Assembly: GCF_009379765.1 (NCBI RefSeq)
Contig: NZ_WHTD01000066.1
Coordinates: 1 to 40,748 of the forward strand
Origin: Actinophytocola sp.
Lineage (GTDB): Bacteria > Actinomycetota > Actinomycetes > Mycobacteriales > Pseudonocardiaceae
Reading direction: 5' to 3'
DNA length: 40,748 bases
In this document: positions 29,429-37,493 of the stretch, piece after piece
Position numbering within the stretch: the stretch's first letter is position 1
Layout of the letters: each line of letters begins with the position of its first letter
Translations under genes and position numbers: made by a program
The notes under the pieces: generated by a model
The model's database searches: none
Told to the model about the DNA's origin: nothing
Seen by the model: the letters and a program-made list of their open reading frames with translations, nothing else

Positions 29429-30261
29429 GGCATCGGGTCCGTCCAGACGGCGCGGACCTGGTCGACGACGGCGGCGGACTGGGCCAGGCCCGCCCGCGCG
29501 GCGTCGGCACGCTTCGCCGGGTCGAGCACGTTGCGGCCGAACGCCTTCAGCGCGGCGGCGTCCGGCGTCACCAGCTCCACCCGGGACTCCGACCGCAGCG
29601 CCTCGACCTCGCTGTCCGGGAATGTCCCGAGGCCGCGGGTCAGCGGCGCGATCACCACCACCCGCTCGTACCCGGCGGCGAGATCGGCGTTCGCGCCCGA
29701 GCGGACGCCGCCGTCCATGTAGCGCCGGCCGTCGATGGGGACCGGCGGCCACACCCCCGGCACCGCGCAGCTCGCCGCGACTGCGCGGACCAAAGGGATG
29801 CCCGAGTCGCGGTCGAAGACGCGGAACTCGCCGGTTGCGACGTCGACCGCGGTGATCCGCAGTGCGCGGTCGGGCCACTCCCGCACCGGCAGCAGCGCCT
29901 CGATCACCGAGACCCGGTCCTCCGCCGACGTCCCGGTGCGGGCGCGTGCGGCGTAGCGCCCGATGCGGGCCGCCACCTGGGCACGGGGCCCGACCATCGC
30001 GAGCCCGTAGCGCAGCAGCACCCCGGTACCGATCGTCGCCCCGGTGCCGCCGTCCGGCGGCTCCAGCTGGGACTCGTACCGCCGCGTCACGTCCAGGCCG
30101 GCCGCGACCTGGGTGCCGACCACCGACCCGGCGGACGTGCCCACGACCAGGTCGGCGTCGGTGAGGTCCACCCCGGCCGCGGTGAGTCCGGCCAACATGC
30201 CCCATTCCCAGGCGATCCCGGTGATGCCGCCACTGCCGAGGACGAGTGCGCGCTGCGTCAT
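29425..30261 (-). CDS. Patatin-like phospholipase
   Basis: A 278-residue patatin-like lipid acyl hydrolase. It begins RALVLGSGGITGIAWEWGML (oxyanion glycine loop), carries the nucleophile elbow LVVGTSAGSVVGTQVAAGLD (GxSxG, Ser about 44) and the catalytic Asp in RRYMDGGVRSGANADLA (DGG). No signal peptide, so cytosolic or membrane-associated. I chose the ATG at 30261. It lies seven bases after a frameshifted membrane protein gene and overlaps the small membrane protein gene after it, making a three-gene operon. Confidence 0.9.
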   Translation of the reverse strand: MTQRALVLGSGGITGIAWEWGMLAGLTAAGVDLTDADLVVGTSAGSVVGTQVAAGLDVTRRYESQLEPPDGGTGATIGTGVLLRYGLAMVGPRAQVAARIGRYAARARTGTSAEDRVSVIEALLPVREWPDRALRITAVDVATGEFRVFDRDSGIPLVRAVAASCAVPGVWPPVPIDGRRYMDGGVRSGANADLAAGYERVVVIAPLTRGLGTFPDSEVEALRSESRVELVTPDAAALKAFGRNVLDPAKRADAARAGLAQSAAVVDQVRAVWTDPMP

Positions 30262-30268
30262 CCGCCCA

Positions 30269-30858
30269 TCATGCCCGGGACGCCGCCGCCACGGTGGCCC
30301 GCGCGGGCGCCGGCACGAGCGACACCGACAGCCACACCAGCGTCGCGCCGGCAACCACGTGCAGGCCGCTGGTGAGCACGGTGTCCGGCAGCCGTGCGGC
30401 GACGGCGAGCGCCGGCAGCGCCACGATGTAGGCCACCGCCGGGACCCGCGGGTGCACCCGGGCCCGCACCATCGTGATCCCGAACAGCACCGCTCCGGTG
30501 GCGAAGACCGCCGCGCTGCCAAGCAACGCGAACATGGTCGGGCCTTGCAAGAGCTCCTCGACGACGGGCTCGTCGAGGTAGAACAGCGTCATGTTCAGCG
30601 TGAACGCGGCGCCGCCGAACAGCCCGAGGCCGACGACGTTCAGCGGGTACGCGACCGCGCCGAACCGTCGGTCGCCCGGCTCTGCCGCAGGTGGAGCACG
30701 ACGAGCACCGGGATCGCCGGCGCGGGGGACAGGCCGAGGAGGAAGCTGGTCGGCGCGGTCTCCCCGGTGACCGCCTCGACCATCGCGGGCGCCGCGATGA
30801 GCAGGCCGGCAAGAACCCCGGACCACATGCCGAGCCGGGTCAGAGTTGGTGTGTCCAT
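30269..30858 (-). pseudogene. Six-TM membrane protein, frameshifted
   Basis: The ATG at 30858 starts MDTPTLTRLGMWSGVLAGLL, then SFLLGLSPAPAIPVLVVLHL. Near 30680 the frame changes, and the protein continues FGAVAYPLNVVGLGLFGGAA, FALLGSAAVFATGAVLFGIT, VPAVAYIVALPALAVAARL and HVVAGATLVWLSVSLVPAPA to the stop at 30269. About 196 residues with five or six TM segments would result from a single-base repair. The family is not certain (DUF4386-like). First gene of the patatin operon. Confidence 0.65.
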
Positions 30859-31035
30859 GCGAAACTCCTTGGGGGATAAGGGTTCTGATCCACGAACGGT
30901 AGGAACGGCGGCGGCTCCGCCGGTAGTGCCGCCCGGCCAAAGCCGCGGTCGGGTCACGGCAGGTCCCGGCCGAAGGGCACGTGTCCTCCGGCCAGAAGAA
31001 CCGCTGGGGCGCCGGGGTCGTCGTAGTCTCATCCA

Positions 31036-31308
31036 ATGGCGACCGTGCGACCGGCGCGGATCGTGCCCTGGGTGTCGGGCGCGGTCTACGCGATCGTGCT
31101 GCTCGCCGGGCTCTACTACGTGGTCGCCGGGCTCGGCGAGTACCGGCCACTGAGGACGGTCGGGTTCTGCGCCGGCATCGCGGCGCTGTTCGGGCTGGAG
31201 TATCTCGAGCGGCGGCGCGACCGGGCGCCACGCGTGGCCGCCGTGTTCCTCCTCGCCCGGCTGCCGCTGTTCTTCGCGGTCGTGGCGCTCGACGAGTCGA
31301 GCCTGTCC
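31036..31308 (+). pseudogene. Truncated N-terminus of a sensor histidine kinase
   Basis: Starts MATVRPARIVPWVSGAVYAI and gives membrane segments VLLAGLYYVVAGLGEY, LRTVGFCAGIAALFGLEYLE and VFLLARLPLFFAVVALDESS. This matches the membrane part of NarL-linked sensor kinases of actinobacteria as I know them. After DESSLS the sequence stops being protein-like and becomes the antisense of the kinase-like gene fragment below. The catalytic part (HisKA_3, HATPase) is missing. A break point near 31308 is likely. Confidence 0.55.
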
Positions 31309-31311
31309 CCG

Positions 31312-31630
31312 GCGCAGACTTCGGCGCAGCGACCGCACCAGCGCCCGGCGGGTGCCGGTCCCGCGCGGGTAGTCCAGCCAGCCGACCGTGTCCGCGCGTG
31401 TCCGCAGGAGGTCACGGATTCCGGGCGCGCCGTAGGAGTCGACGATCCAGCGGTCCCCGGCGACGAGGCGTTCGACGTCCGCGGCGTAGCCGACCCGCTC
31501 GACCCCAGCCCGGCTCGTAGGCAAGCTGGTCGAGCTCGGTGAACGGCAACCCCAGCCGGCCGGCGAGCACGCGCGCGAGCGTCGTCTTCCAGGCACCGGT
31601 CACGCCGGTCGCGATCACCCTGCGCACCAC
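31312..31630 (-). pseudogene. Truncated and frameshifted P-loop adenylate-kinase-like protein
   Basis: Starts VRRVIATGVTGAWKTTLARV; the P-loop is GVTGAWKTT, with Trp where Ser or Gly is usual. It continues LAGRLGLPFTELDQLAYEPG. Near 31505 a frame change is needed before VERVGYAADVERLVAGDRWI, then LLRTRADTVGWLDYPR and RRALVRSLRRSLR. The C-terminal third of this topology-modulation/FlaR-like family is gone. The fragment runs into the antisense of the kinase N-terminus near 31310. Confidence 0.6.
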
Positions 31631-31646
31631 GGGACAGCCACCAGGG

Positions 31647-32069
31647 TCAGCCGCCGCGGGGCCGGGGCAGCGGGTGGGCGTCGTTGGCGGGGCCGACCCG
31701 CTCGCCGGCCAGCACGTCCGCGCTCACCCGCACGTACAGCGACGGCTCGCCGTCCGTCCAGGACGTCCTGGCGGGGCGGTGGTCGGGCACCGCCAGCGCC
31801 CGGCCGACGAGCCGCACCGACCAGCCGCGATACCGGCCGCGCGCCCACTCACCGGCCTCGAACGCCACGATCGTCGGCCGCCCGAAGGCCCCCGCCCGCA
31901 CCGTCGACGCGCGCAACGCCACCACGATCCCCGACCCGTCGACCTCGAACGGCACGGCCCGCACCACGGGCATGGCCGACTCGGTGTAGCTCAGCCGGCC
32001 GATCTCGCTGTTCTCCAGCAGAGCCCAGCATTCGCGCTTGCCGAGCTCCGTGACGCGAGTCGCGATCAT
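31647..32069 (-). CDS. Pyridoxamine-5'-phosphate-oxidase-fold protein
   Basis: A 140-residue PPOX-type flavin-binding protein. It has LGKRECWALLENSEIGRLSY, MPVVRAVPFEVDGSGIVVAL, FGRPTIVAFEAGEWARGRYR and GWSVRLVGRALAVPD, the order expected for F420- or FMN-dependent members. The start is ATG 32069; a GTG 27 bases upstream is also possible. It is intact, although its neighbours on both sides are broken. The substrate is unknown. Confidence 0.85.
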   Translation of the reverse strand: MIATRVTELGKRECWALLENSEIGRLSYTESAMPVVRAVPFEVDGSGIVVALRASTVRAGAFGRPTIVAFEAGEWARGRYRGWSVRLVGRALAVPDHRPARTSWTDGEPSLYVRVSADVLAGERVGPANDAHPLPRPRGG

Positions 32070-32226
32070 CAACGTCGTCCCCTGCCGCCCTGGCACGGCA
32101 CCGTAGGCCGCGTGGTGATCGATGGTCTACCGGCTGGAGCGCAGGGGAAACCAGGGTCGAAGGACCCTGATCACGAACTCCGGAACCTGGCGGCATATTC
32201 GTGACTCCCGCACCGTAAGTCGACCT

Positions 32227-32378
32227 TCACTCGCCGGGGCGGACGATGCCGTTCTCGTATGCGAAGACGATCACCTGGGCGCGGTCGCGGAGGCCGAGCT
32301 TGGTGAGGATCCGTCCCACGTGGACCTTCACGGTGGGCTCCGAGACGACGATCCGTTGCCCGATCTCCTTGTTCGCAG
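32227..32378 (-). pseudogene. C-terminal fragment of a LuxR-type response regulator
   Basis: About 50 codons: ANKEIGQRIVVSEPTVKVHV, then GRILTKLGLRDRAQVIVFAY and ENGIVRPGE before the stop. This is the second half of a LuxR HTH domain (NarL-type). The receiver and the first HTH helix are missing. Upstream it joins, in another frame, the end of an ABC ATPase. The junction is near 32376. Confidence 0.75.
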
Positions 32379-33071
32379 CACCAGCCGGTGCTCGCCGGCA
32401 AGCCCGCTGATCGTCTCGACACCGAGCCCGCCGACGAGGAGCGCCCCCGGCTCGTCGCTGGTGACCGTGGCGCCGTGCCGCACGAGGAGGTCGCGGAGCG
32501 CGGCCGCCTCCCGGGCGCGGACCAGCACCTGGTCGACGCCGACCCGGGCGATCAGGTCGTCGACGGAGGTGTCGGCCAGCAGCCGGCCCCGGCCGATGAT
32601 CACCAGATGTTGTGCGGTGAGCGCCATCTCGCTCATGAGGTGGCTGGAGACCAGCACCGTCCGGCCCTCGGCGGCGAGGTCCCGGAGGAGCGTGCGCAGC
32701 CAGAGCACGCCGTCCGGGTCGAGCCCGACGAGCCCGAGCACCTCGTCCACTCGCGACCTCGCCAGCCCGTGCGTCTGCGCCACCGAGAGCAGGTGCCGGT
32801 CGGCGGTCCGTCCTTTGTGGATCGGTGGGGCCTCGAGCAACGCGCCGACCCGCCGCAGCGGATCCGCGAGGTCGACGTAGCGCCGCCCGTCGATGGTGGC
32901 CGTCCCAGCGGTGGGGCGGGAGAGCCCGAGGAGCACGCGCGTGGTGGTGGACTTGCCGGCGCCGGTGGGCCCGAGAAAGTCGGTGACGTGGCCGGGGCGA
33001 ACGGTGAAGGAGAGGTCGTCCACCGCGTTCGTGCGGCCGAATTTCTTGGTGAGCCCGGTGATGTCAATCAT
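32376..33071 (-). pseudogene. ABC transporter ATPase, internally deleted and truncated
   Basis: Begins MIDITGLTKKFGRTNAVDDL with Walker A in FLGPTGAGKSTTTRVLLGLS. After VDEVLGLVGLD it continues directly with PDGVLWLRTLLRDLAAEGRT and the H-loop region VLVSSHLMSEM. The ABC signature (LSGGM-type) and Walker B with LDEP are missing. An in-frame loss of about 35-40 codons near 32720 explains this. The C-terminus is also cut after GEHRLVL, where it joins a LuxR fragment. It cannot be a working ATPase. Confidence 0.8.
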
Positions 33072-33200
33072 GGGACCGACACTAGGAACGGGCGCCGCCG
33101 CTGTCGTCTGCCTCGAGCCTGACTGGGTCCGCCCGTGTGGTACGCCGAAAGTCGTACGCTGAGGATGTTCCGCTCCACCACGTGGCGCGCTGGAGGGTTC

Positions 33201-34478
33201 ATGCAGCGAGGGCGCAACATCATCACCGCGGCGGTTCTGGTCACCTGCATGGCCGTCGCCTGCACCGCCGGTCCGGCCGCACGGGAGAGTCCGCCACCGA
33301 AACCACGGACATCGGCGGCCCCGGCGGTTCCGGAATTCGATCCGCCGATGGCGTTCTCGCCGGACGGGGTGACCGTCGTGGATTTCGGTGAGGCATTTCC
33401 GGACGACCCGCGGGATTCCGAGTTCCCCTATCTCGTCGATGACGGCGTGGTGTATTTCGTGCTCGGGCCGAACCTCGAGGCACGCGACCTCGCCACCGGT
33501 GAGTCCCTGTGGACCGCGGCCGGACAGGGCGCGCCCAACCCGACCACGCCCGTGCTCGTCCGGGCCGGCGGCCGCGCGTTCCTCCACGCGACCTTCCACG
33601 TGACCGAGCCCGGCTCCGGCACGACCCAGGACAGGGAGCTCCTGCGGGTCGCGCGGATCGACGCGGCCACCGGCGAGGTCGTGTGGGCCACGGACATCGC
33701 AGACCTCCCCGAAGGCGTCCGCATCGGCCGGGTCGGCGTCGTCGGCGCGGACGAGGAGCACGTCGTGGTGTCGCCGGTGCAGCTCAGCCAGCCCGACGAC
33801 ATCGACGAGGTGGCCGGCTTCACCGCGGTCCTCGACGCCGGGACCGGCGACGTCCGGTGGCAGCAGCCCGACCTGTGGTCGTTCGCGCTCGCCGGCGGCG
33901 TCGTCGGAGCGGCGCGGGTCGAGCCGGTCGGGTTCCGCAACGACCACACGCTCGTCGGCCGGTCCGCTGTGGACGGCCGGGACGTCTGGGTCGCGCCGGA
34001 ACAGGTGAACGACGGCGGCGTCGACGACGGTCACGCCGTGGGCCCGGACCTGTACTTCGTGCACACGGGCTCGCGGGACAGCCTCGTCGTGGCCGTGGCG
34101 ACCGGAAAGGTCCTGCTCGACCTCACCCGACGGCTCCAGGAGAGCCCGTTCGACAACTGCCACGCCGACGGCCGGGACACCATCGTCTGCGCCGGCATCG
34201 ACGGCCTCGACGAGGCCGTCGCCGCGGGCTATGACGTGCGCTCGGGGAAGCTACTGTGGCAGCTGCCGGACGAGTCGGCCAACCGCATCGCGCCGGAGGT
34301 CCACGCCGCCCGCAACGGTGCGGTCTACGGGAGCGTCGAGGACCGCGGTGTCGTCCTCGACGCGCGGACCGGCGAGGACGAGGCGGTCGACCAGGAGATC
34401 GTCCCGACCCGCGTCGTGCGGGGGTTCGGCCTCCGGCTCGACCGGAGCGGCATCGTGGCTTACCCGGCCACGAAGTGA
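33201..34478 (+). CDS. PQQ-like beta-propeller lipoprotein
   Basis: A 425-residue exported lipoprotein. The signal is IITAAVLVTCMAVACTAGP, with lipobox AVAC. After a Pro/Ser linker the protein is a repeated beta-propeller: LEARDLATGESLWTAAGQ, ARIDAATGEVVWATDIAD, AVLDAGTGDVRWQQPDLW, SAVDGRDVWVAPEQVN, YDVRSGKLLWQLPDESA, each with the Ala-Thr-Gly...Trp pattern of PQQ-like blades. It is likely a surface scaffold or sensor. ATG 33201 follows TGGAGGG. It precedes an ECF sigma gene. Confidence 0.85.
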   Translation: MQRGRNIITAAVLVTCMAVACTAGPAARESPPPKPRTSAAPAVPEFDPPMAFSPDGVTVVDFGEAFPDDPRDSEFPYLVDDGVVYFVLGPNLEARDLATGESLWTAAGQGAPNPTTPVLVRAGGRAFLHATFHVTEPGSGTTQDRELLRVARIDAATGEVVWATDIADLPEGVRIGRVGVVGADEEHVVVSPVQLSQPDDIDEVAGFTAVLDAGTGDVRWQQPDLWSFALAGGVVGAARVEPVGFRNDHTLVGRSAVDGRDVWVAPEQVNDGGVDDGHAVGPDLYFVHTGSRDSLVVAVATGKVLLDLTRRLQESPFDNCHADGRDTIVCAGIDGLDEAVAAGYDVRSGKLLWQLPDESANRIAPEVHAARNGAVYGSVEDRGVVLDARTGEDEAVDQEIVPTRVVRGFGLRLDRSGIVAYPATK

Positions 34479-34500
34479 CGTAGGTCACGATCGGGCCGGC

Positions 34501-34527
34501 GGAACCTTTCGAACCCGACGGCGTGTT
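34501..34527 (+). promoter_or_regulatory. Possible ECF-type promoter before the SigE-family gene
   Basis: GGAACC at 34501-34506 and CGTGTT at 34522-34527, 15 bases apart, match the usual ECF -35 and -10 pattern roughly. It lies 62 bases before the sigma gene start and could give autoregulation. Confidence 0.4.
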
Positions 34528-34589
34528 CCAGGTATGGGTCAACCGCAGAGACGACAACAGGCCGGGCCTCGAGCGCCGATGGGAGCGGG

Positions 34590-35132
34590 ATGGTCGCCGA
34601 GGTGAACTACCGGCCGACGCCGGTCAACGCCGGCGCGCCGCCGCTCGAGGCGCTGCTCGAACGCCAGTGGATGCCGCTTGTGCGGCTGGCTGCGTTGCTG
34701 GTCAACGACGCCGACACCGCGCCGGACATCGTGCAGGACTGCTACGAGGCGGTCTGGCGCCTGCGGCCGAACGTCGAGGACTACGAGCACTTCGTCGCCT
34801 ACCTGCGCAAGGCGGTCCTCAACCGGTCCCGGTCCCGGCTGCGCAGGCTCCGGACGGTCAACCGGTTCCTGGCGCAGGCCAGGCCGGGTGCGGACATGCC
34901 TCCCGCCGACCGCCCGCTGCTGGTCGCCGAACAGCACCGCGAGCTGCTCGGCCATGTCGACCTCCTGCCCACCCGGCAGCGCGAGGTGATCGTGCTCCGT
35001 TACTACTGCGAGCTGTCGGAGGCCGAGACGGCGGCCACCATCGGCATCTCGGTCGGCACGGTGAAGTCCTCCGCCCACCGCGCCCTCGCCACCCTCCGAC
35101 GCAAGATGAAGGACATCTCCGATGAGCGCTGA
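34590..35132 (+). CDS. SigE-family ECF RNA polymerase sigma factor
   Basis: A 180-residue sigma factor. Region 2 is LERQWMPLVRLAALLVNDAD then DIVQDCYEAVWRLRPNVED and HFVAYLRKAVLNRSRSRLRR. Region 4 is LLPTRQREVIVLRYYCELSE then AATIGISVGTVKSSAHRALA. The acidic start and lack of an extra C-terminal domain fit the SigE-like group common in actinobacteria. The next gene overlaps it by 11 bases and encodes the CU044_5270 partner that takes the usual place of an anti-sigma factor. Confidence 0.9.
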   Translation: MVAEVNYRPTPVNAGAPPLEALLERQWMPLVRLAALLVNDADTAPDIVQDCYEAVWRLRPNVEDYEHFVAYLRKAVLNRSRSRLRRLRTVNRFLAQARPGADMPPADRPLLVAEQHRELLGHVDLLPTRQREVIVLRYYCELSEAETAATIGISVGTVKSSAHRALATLRRKMKDISDER

Positions 35133-36066
35133 CCTGGAGGACACCCTCACCACCGCGCTGCGCGCCAAGGCTTCCGACGTGCCCGCCTCGCCCATGCCGC
35201 GGCTCGGCACCGGCCAGGTCACCGCGGCCCCCGCTCGGCGCCGCTGGCTCGTCCCGGTCGCCGCGGCGGTGGTCGCCGTCGTCGGGATCGGCGGCGCGGC
35301 GTTGGCGCTCGCCCCGGGCGACTCCTCGGCGCCCACGCCCATCACCGCCGCGGCCGGCCCGGACGGGCTGAAGCCGGGCGAGGTCTACTACTCCCTGTCG
35401 CTGACCAGCACCGGTACCAACGGCGTGATCGTCGAGACCCAGCTGTGGCAGCCGCAGGACCGCACCGGCGCCTGGCAGCAGAAGGCCGTCGGCGGCCGGT
35501 CCATAGAGGACGGTCGGGTCGTCCCGAGCGAGGACCGGGTCGAGGCCCCGGCCGGTGGTGAGTGCTACCCGGCAACCAAGCCGTCCGACGCGTCGTGCAC
35601 CGAGCCGGGCGCCTGGTTCAACCCGACGCTCGAGTTCCTGGCGAACGCGTCGCACGACCCGGCGGTGATCAAGCAGCAGCTGTGGACCGAGGCGGTCGCG
35701 GAGGAGAAGGAGCGCACCGGCCCCGGCGGGGACTTCGCCCCCTCCGCCGGCACGCTCAGCGACGAGAACCTGACCTACCTGGAGCTGAACCACCTGCGCG
35801 GCGTGCTGGACGGCAACGGCCAGCCGGCGGAGCTGTCGGCGGCGCTGAAGCAGGTGGTCGCGTCGATGTCGGGCATCCAGGTGAAGGAGAACACCGCCAA
35901 CCTGGTGGGCGAGCGCGGCACCGGCTACAGCCTGCCCAACCACGAGGGCGAGCTCCTGACGGTCGTCTTCGACGGCGAGGGCGCCTACCTGGGCTCCCCG
36001 ACCTCGGCGGTGAGCCACGGCGTGGCACCGGGTCTGGGCGAGGCCCCGTCCCGCATGCTCGACTGA
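35122..36066 (+). CDS. CU044_5270 family membrane-anchored protein
   Basis: A 314-residue protein. A short cytoplasmic N-terminus (MSADLEDTLTTALRAKASDV) is followed by a single TM segment LVPVAAAVVAVVGIGGAALA. The exported domain has GEVYYSLSLTSTGTNGVIVE, TQLWQPQDRTGAWQQKAVGG, LSDENLTYLELNHLRGVLDG and LLTVVFDGEGAYLGSPTSAV. This arrangement next to a SigE-family sigma factor is characteristic. By position it may act as a membrane anti-sigma partner; this is not shown. The start overlaps the sigma gene. Confidence 0.85.
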   Translation: MSADLEDTLTTALRAKASDVPASPMPRLGTGQVTAAPARRRWLVPVAAAVVAVVGIGGAALALAPGDSSAPTPITAAAGPDGLKPGEVYYSLSLTSTGTNGVIVETQLWQPQDRTGAWQQKAVGGRSIEDGRVVPSEDRVEAPAGGECYPATKPSDASCTEPGAWFNPTLEFLANASHDPAVIKQQLWTEAVAEEKERTGPGGDFAPSAGTLSDENLTYLELNHLRGVLDGNGQPAELSAALKQVVASMSGIQVKENTANLVGERGTGYSLPNHEGELLTVVFDGEGAYLGSPTSAVSHGVAPGLGEAPSRMLD

Positions 36067-36130
36067 TCTCCGCCCCGCCGGATGCCCTGGCCGAGCGCCG
36101 AGCGCCGGGCCGTCCGGCCGCCTCGCGCGC

Positions 36131-36913
36131 TCAGCGCAGCCTGGGCTGCGGCCTGGTCAGCAGGTCGAGCGCGGTCCGGCCCGGCTGCCCGGTGAGGTCC
36201 CAGTCGACGGCGCCGAGCAGGAACGCGATGATCGCGTCGGCGAGGAGGCTCGCGCCCTTCCAGCGCGCCGCCGCCTGGTCGTCGGGCTGTACGCGGTGCC
36301 GGAGCACGAAACCGTCCAGCATCGCCTGCAGCACGGTCGACATGCGCTTGAACGTCCACTCCGGACGCATCACGAGGTCGAGCCCGTGCGCGAGCCGCCG
36401 GTAGATGCCCAGCCACACGCTGGTGGCCGCCCGCGAGCCCGGCAGCAGGACGCCGGACAGCTGCGGGTGCCTCGGCAGCAGCGGGCCGAGGTGCAGGACG
36501 AGATAGCTGCGCGGATGCCGGACGAGGTCGGCCAGCAGCTCGTCCGCGACGCCGATCACCAGCCGTGACACGGGAACCGACGGCCCGAGTACGGCAGGCC
36601 CGTGCGGGTCGTCGTCCTGCTCCCGGAGCAGCGTGTAGACCACCGCGTCCGGCAGGAAGTCCGCTCTGGTGGGCCACCGGCTGAAGAACGCCCGGCGGCT
36701 CGCGGCCTCCCCGGCCCAGGACGGGGCCAGCCGGATCACGTCCTCGGTGTGCAGCCATTCCAGTGCCGCGGGAAAGCGCACGTGGCGCAAGCGGTGCGAC
36801 TGGTCCGGATGGATCGGCTCTGCCTGCAGATATGCGTCGATGAGATCGGCTGCCACGGAAAGGAAGTGCTGCGCCGTCGTGTCGTGACGGGAGGGCGTTG
36901 TTCGCAGACCCAC
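36131..36913 (-). CDS. TetR-like transcription regulator
   Basis: A 260-residue protein. I chose GTG 36913 because GGAGG lies eight bases before it. The N-terminal part HDTTAQHFLSVAADLIDAYL then RFPAALEWLHTEDVIRLAPS and AASRRAFFSRWPTRADFLPD matches the helix layout of TetR HTH domains, the last piece being close to the recognition helix and the RWPTRADFL turn. The rest is all-helical (VSRLVIGVADELLADLVRHP to TFKRMSTVLQAMLDGFVLRH). The ligand is unknown. It faces a 577-base gap with the tandem repeat, not a target gene. Confidence 0.7.
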   Translation of the reverse strand: MGLRTTPSRHDTTAQHFLSVAADLIDAYLQAEPIHPDQSHRLRHVRFPAALEWLHTEDVIRLAPSWAGEAASRRAFFSRWPTRADFLPDAVVYTLLREQDDDPHGPAVLGPSVPVSRLVIGVADELLADLVRHPRSYLVLHLGPLLPRHPQLSGVLLPGSRAATSVWLGIYRRLAHGLDLVMRPEWTFKRMSTVLQAMLDGFVLRHRVQPDDQAAARWKGASLLADAIIAFLLGAVDWDLTGQPGRTALDLLTRPQPRLR

Positions 36914-37172
36914 CGGGGCATTCCTCCATGTGCGCGTACCGCGACATAAGTGTGACCCCGCAAGGAGATCAACCACAGTCCGGCAGAAGAGTGATGCCAC
37001 GCGCCGGCTCTCACGCTGCGTGATTTGAAAATCCCGGAAATCAGCTCGGGGCTTACCAGCCGCATTTCCGGAGAGCAATGACCGGGCCGACACGATGCGC
37101 GTGGTGGGCGCGGTCAATTCAGGCCACCGGCCGGTCCGTGGGCGGCGTTTCCCGCAGGCGCACCCACCGCAC
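36914..37172. other. AT-richer gap upstream of TetR-like gene
   Basis: No gene is visible. The stretch is less GC-rich around 37000-37080 and probably holds the promoter of the TetR-like gene. It leads straight into the tandem repeat array. Confidence 0.4.
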
Positions 37173-37370
37173 CCCGCGAGTCCAACGCCCAGGACCCGCG
37201 AGTCCAACCTTCAGGACCCGCGAGTCCAACGCCCAGGACCCGCGAGTCCAACCTTCAGGACCCGCGAGTCCAACGCCCAGGGCCCGCGAGTCCAACCTTC
37301 AGGACCCGCGAGTCCAACGCCCAGGGCCCGCGAGTCCAACGCCCAGGACCCGCGAGTCCAACGCTCCGCA
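37173..37370. repeat. Nine-unit 22-bp tandem repeat
   Basis: Nine back-to-back 22-base units begin at 37173 and every 22 bases after. Each starts CCCGCGAGTCCAAC. The remaining bases come in two forms, GCCCAGG(A/G) and CTTCAGGA, which alternate for the first seven units; a tenth, decayed unit begins at 37371. There are no spacers, so this is not a CRISPR array. A promoter-like AT-richer segment then leads to the C39 peptidase gene. The same unit is present at 7498 and 21028. Confidence 0.92.
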
Positions 37371-37493
37371 CCCGCAAGCGCGCCCTCCAGGTCGGACCCG
37401 CGGAGAAACTTTGCTTTCGGATAATGCGAACTCGGACTATGTCAGCGACACTTACTCCGACATCGCACAATCACTGACCGTAAGGAGTTCGTG

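Noticed and set aside
37173..37370. CRISPR array
   Set aside because: Units are contiguous 22-base repeats with no unique spacers, and no cas genes are present.
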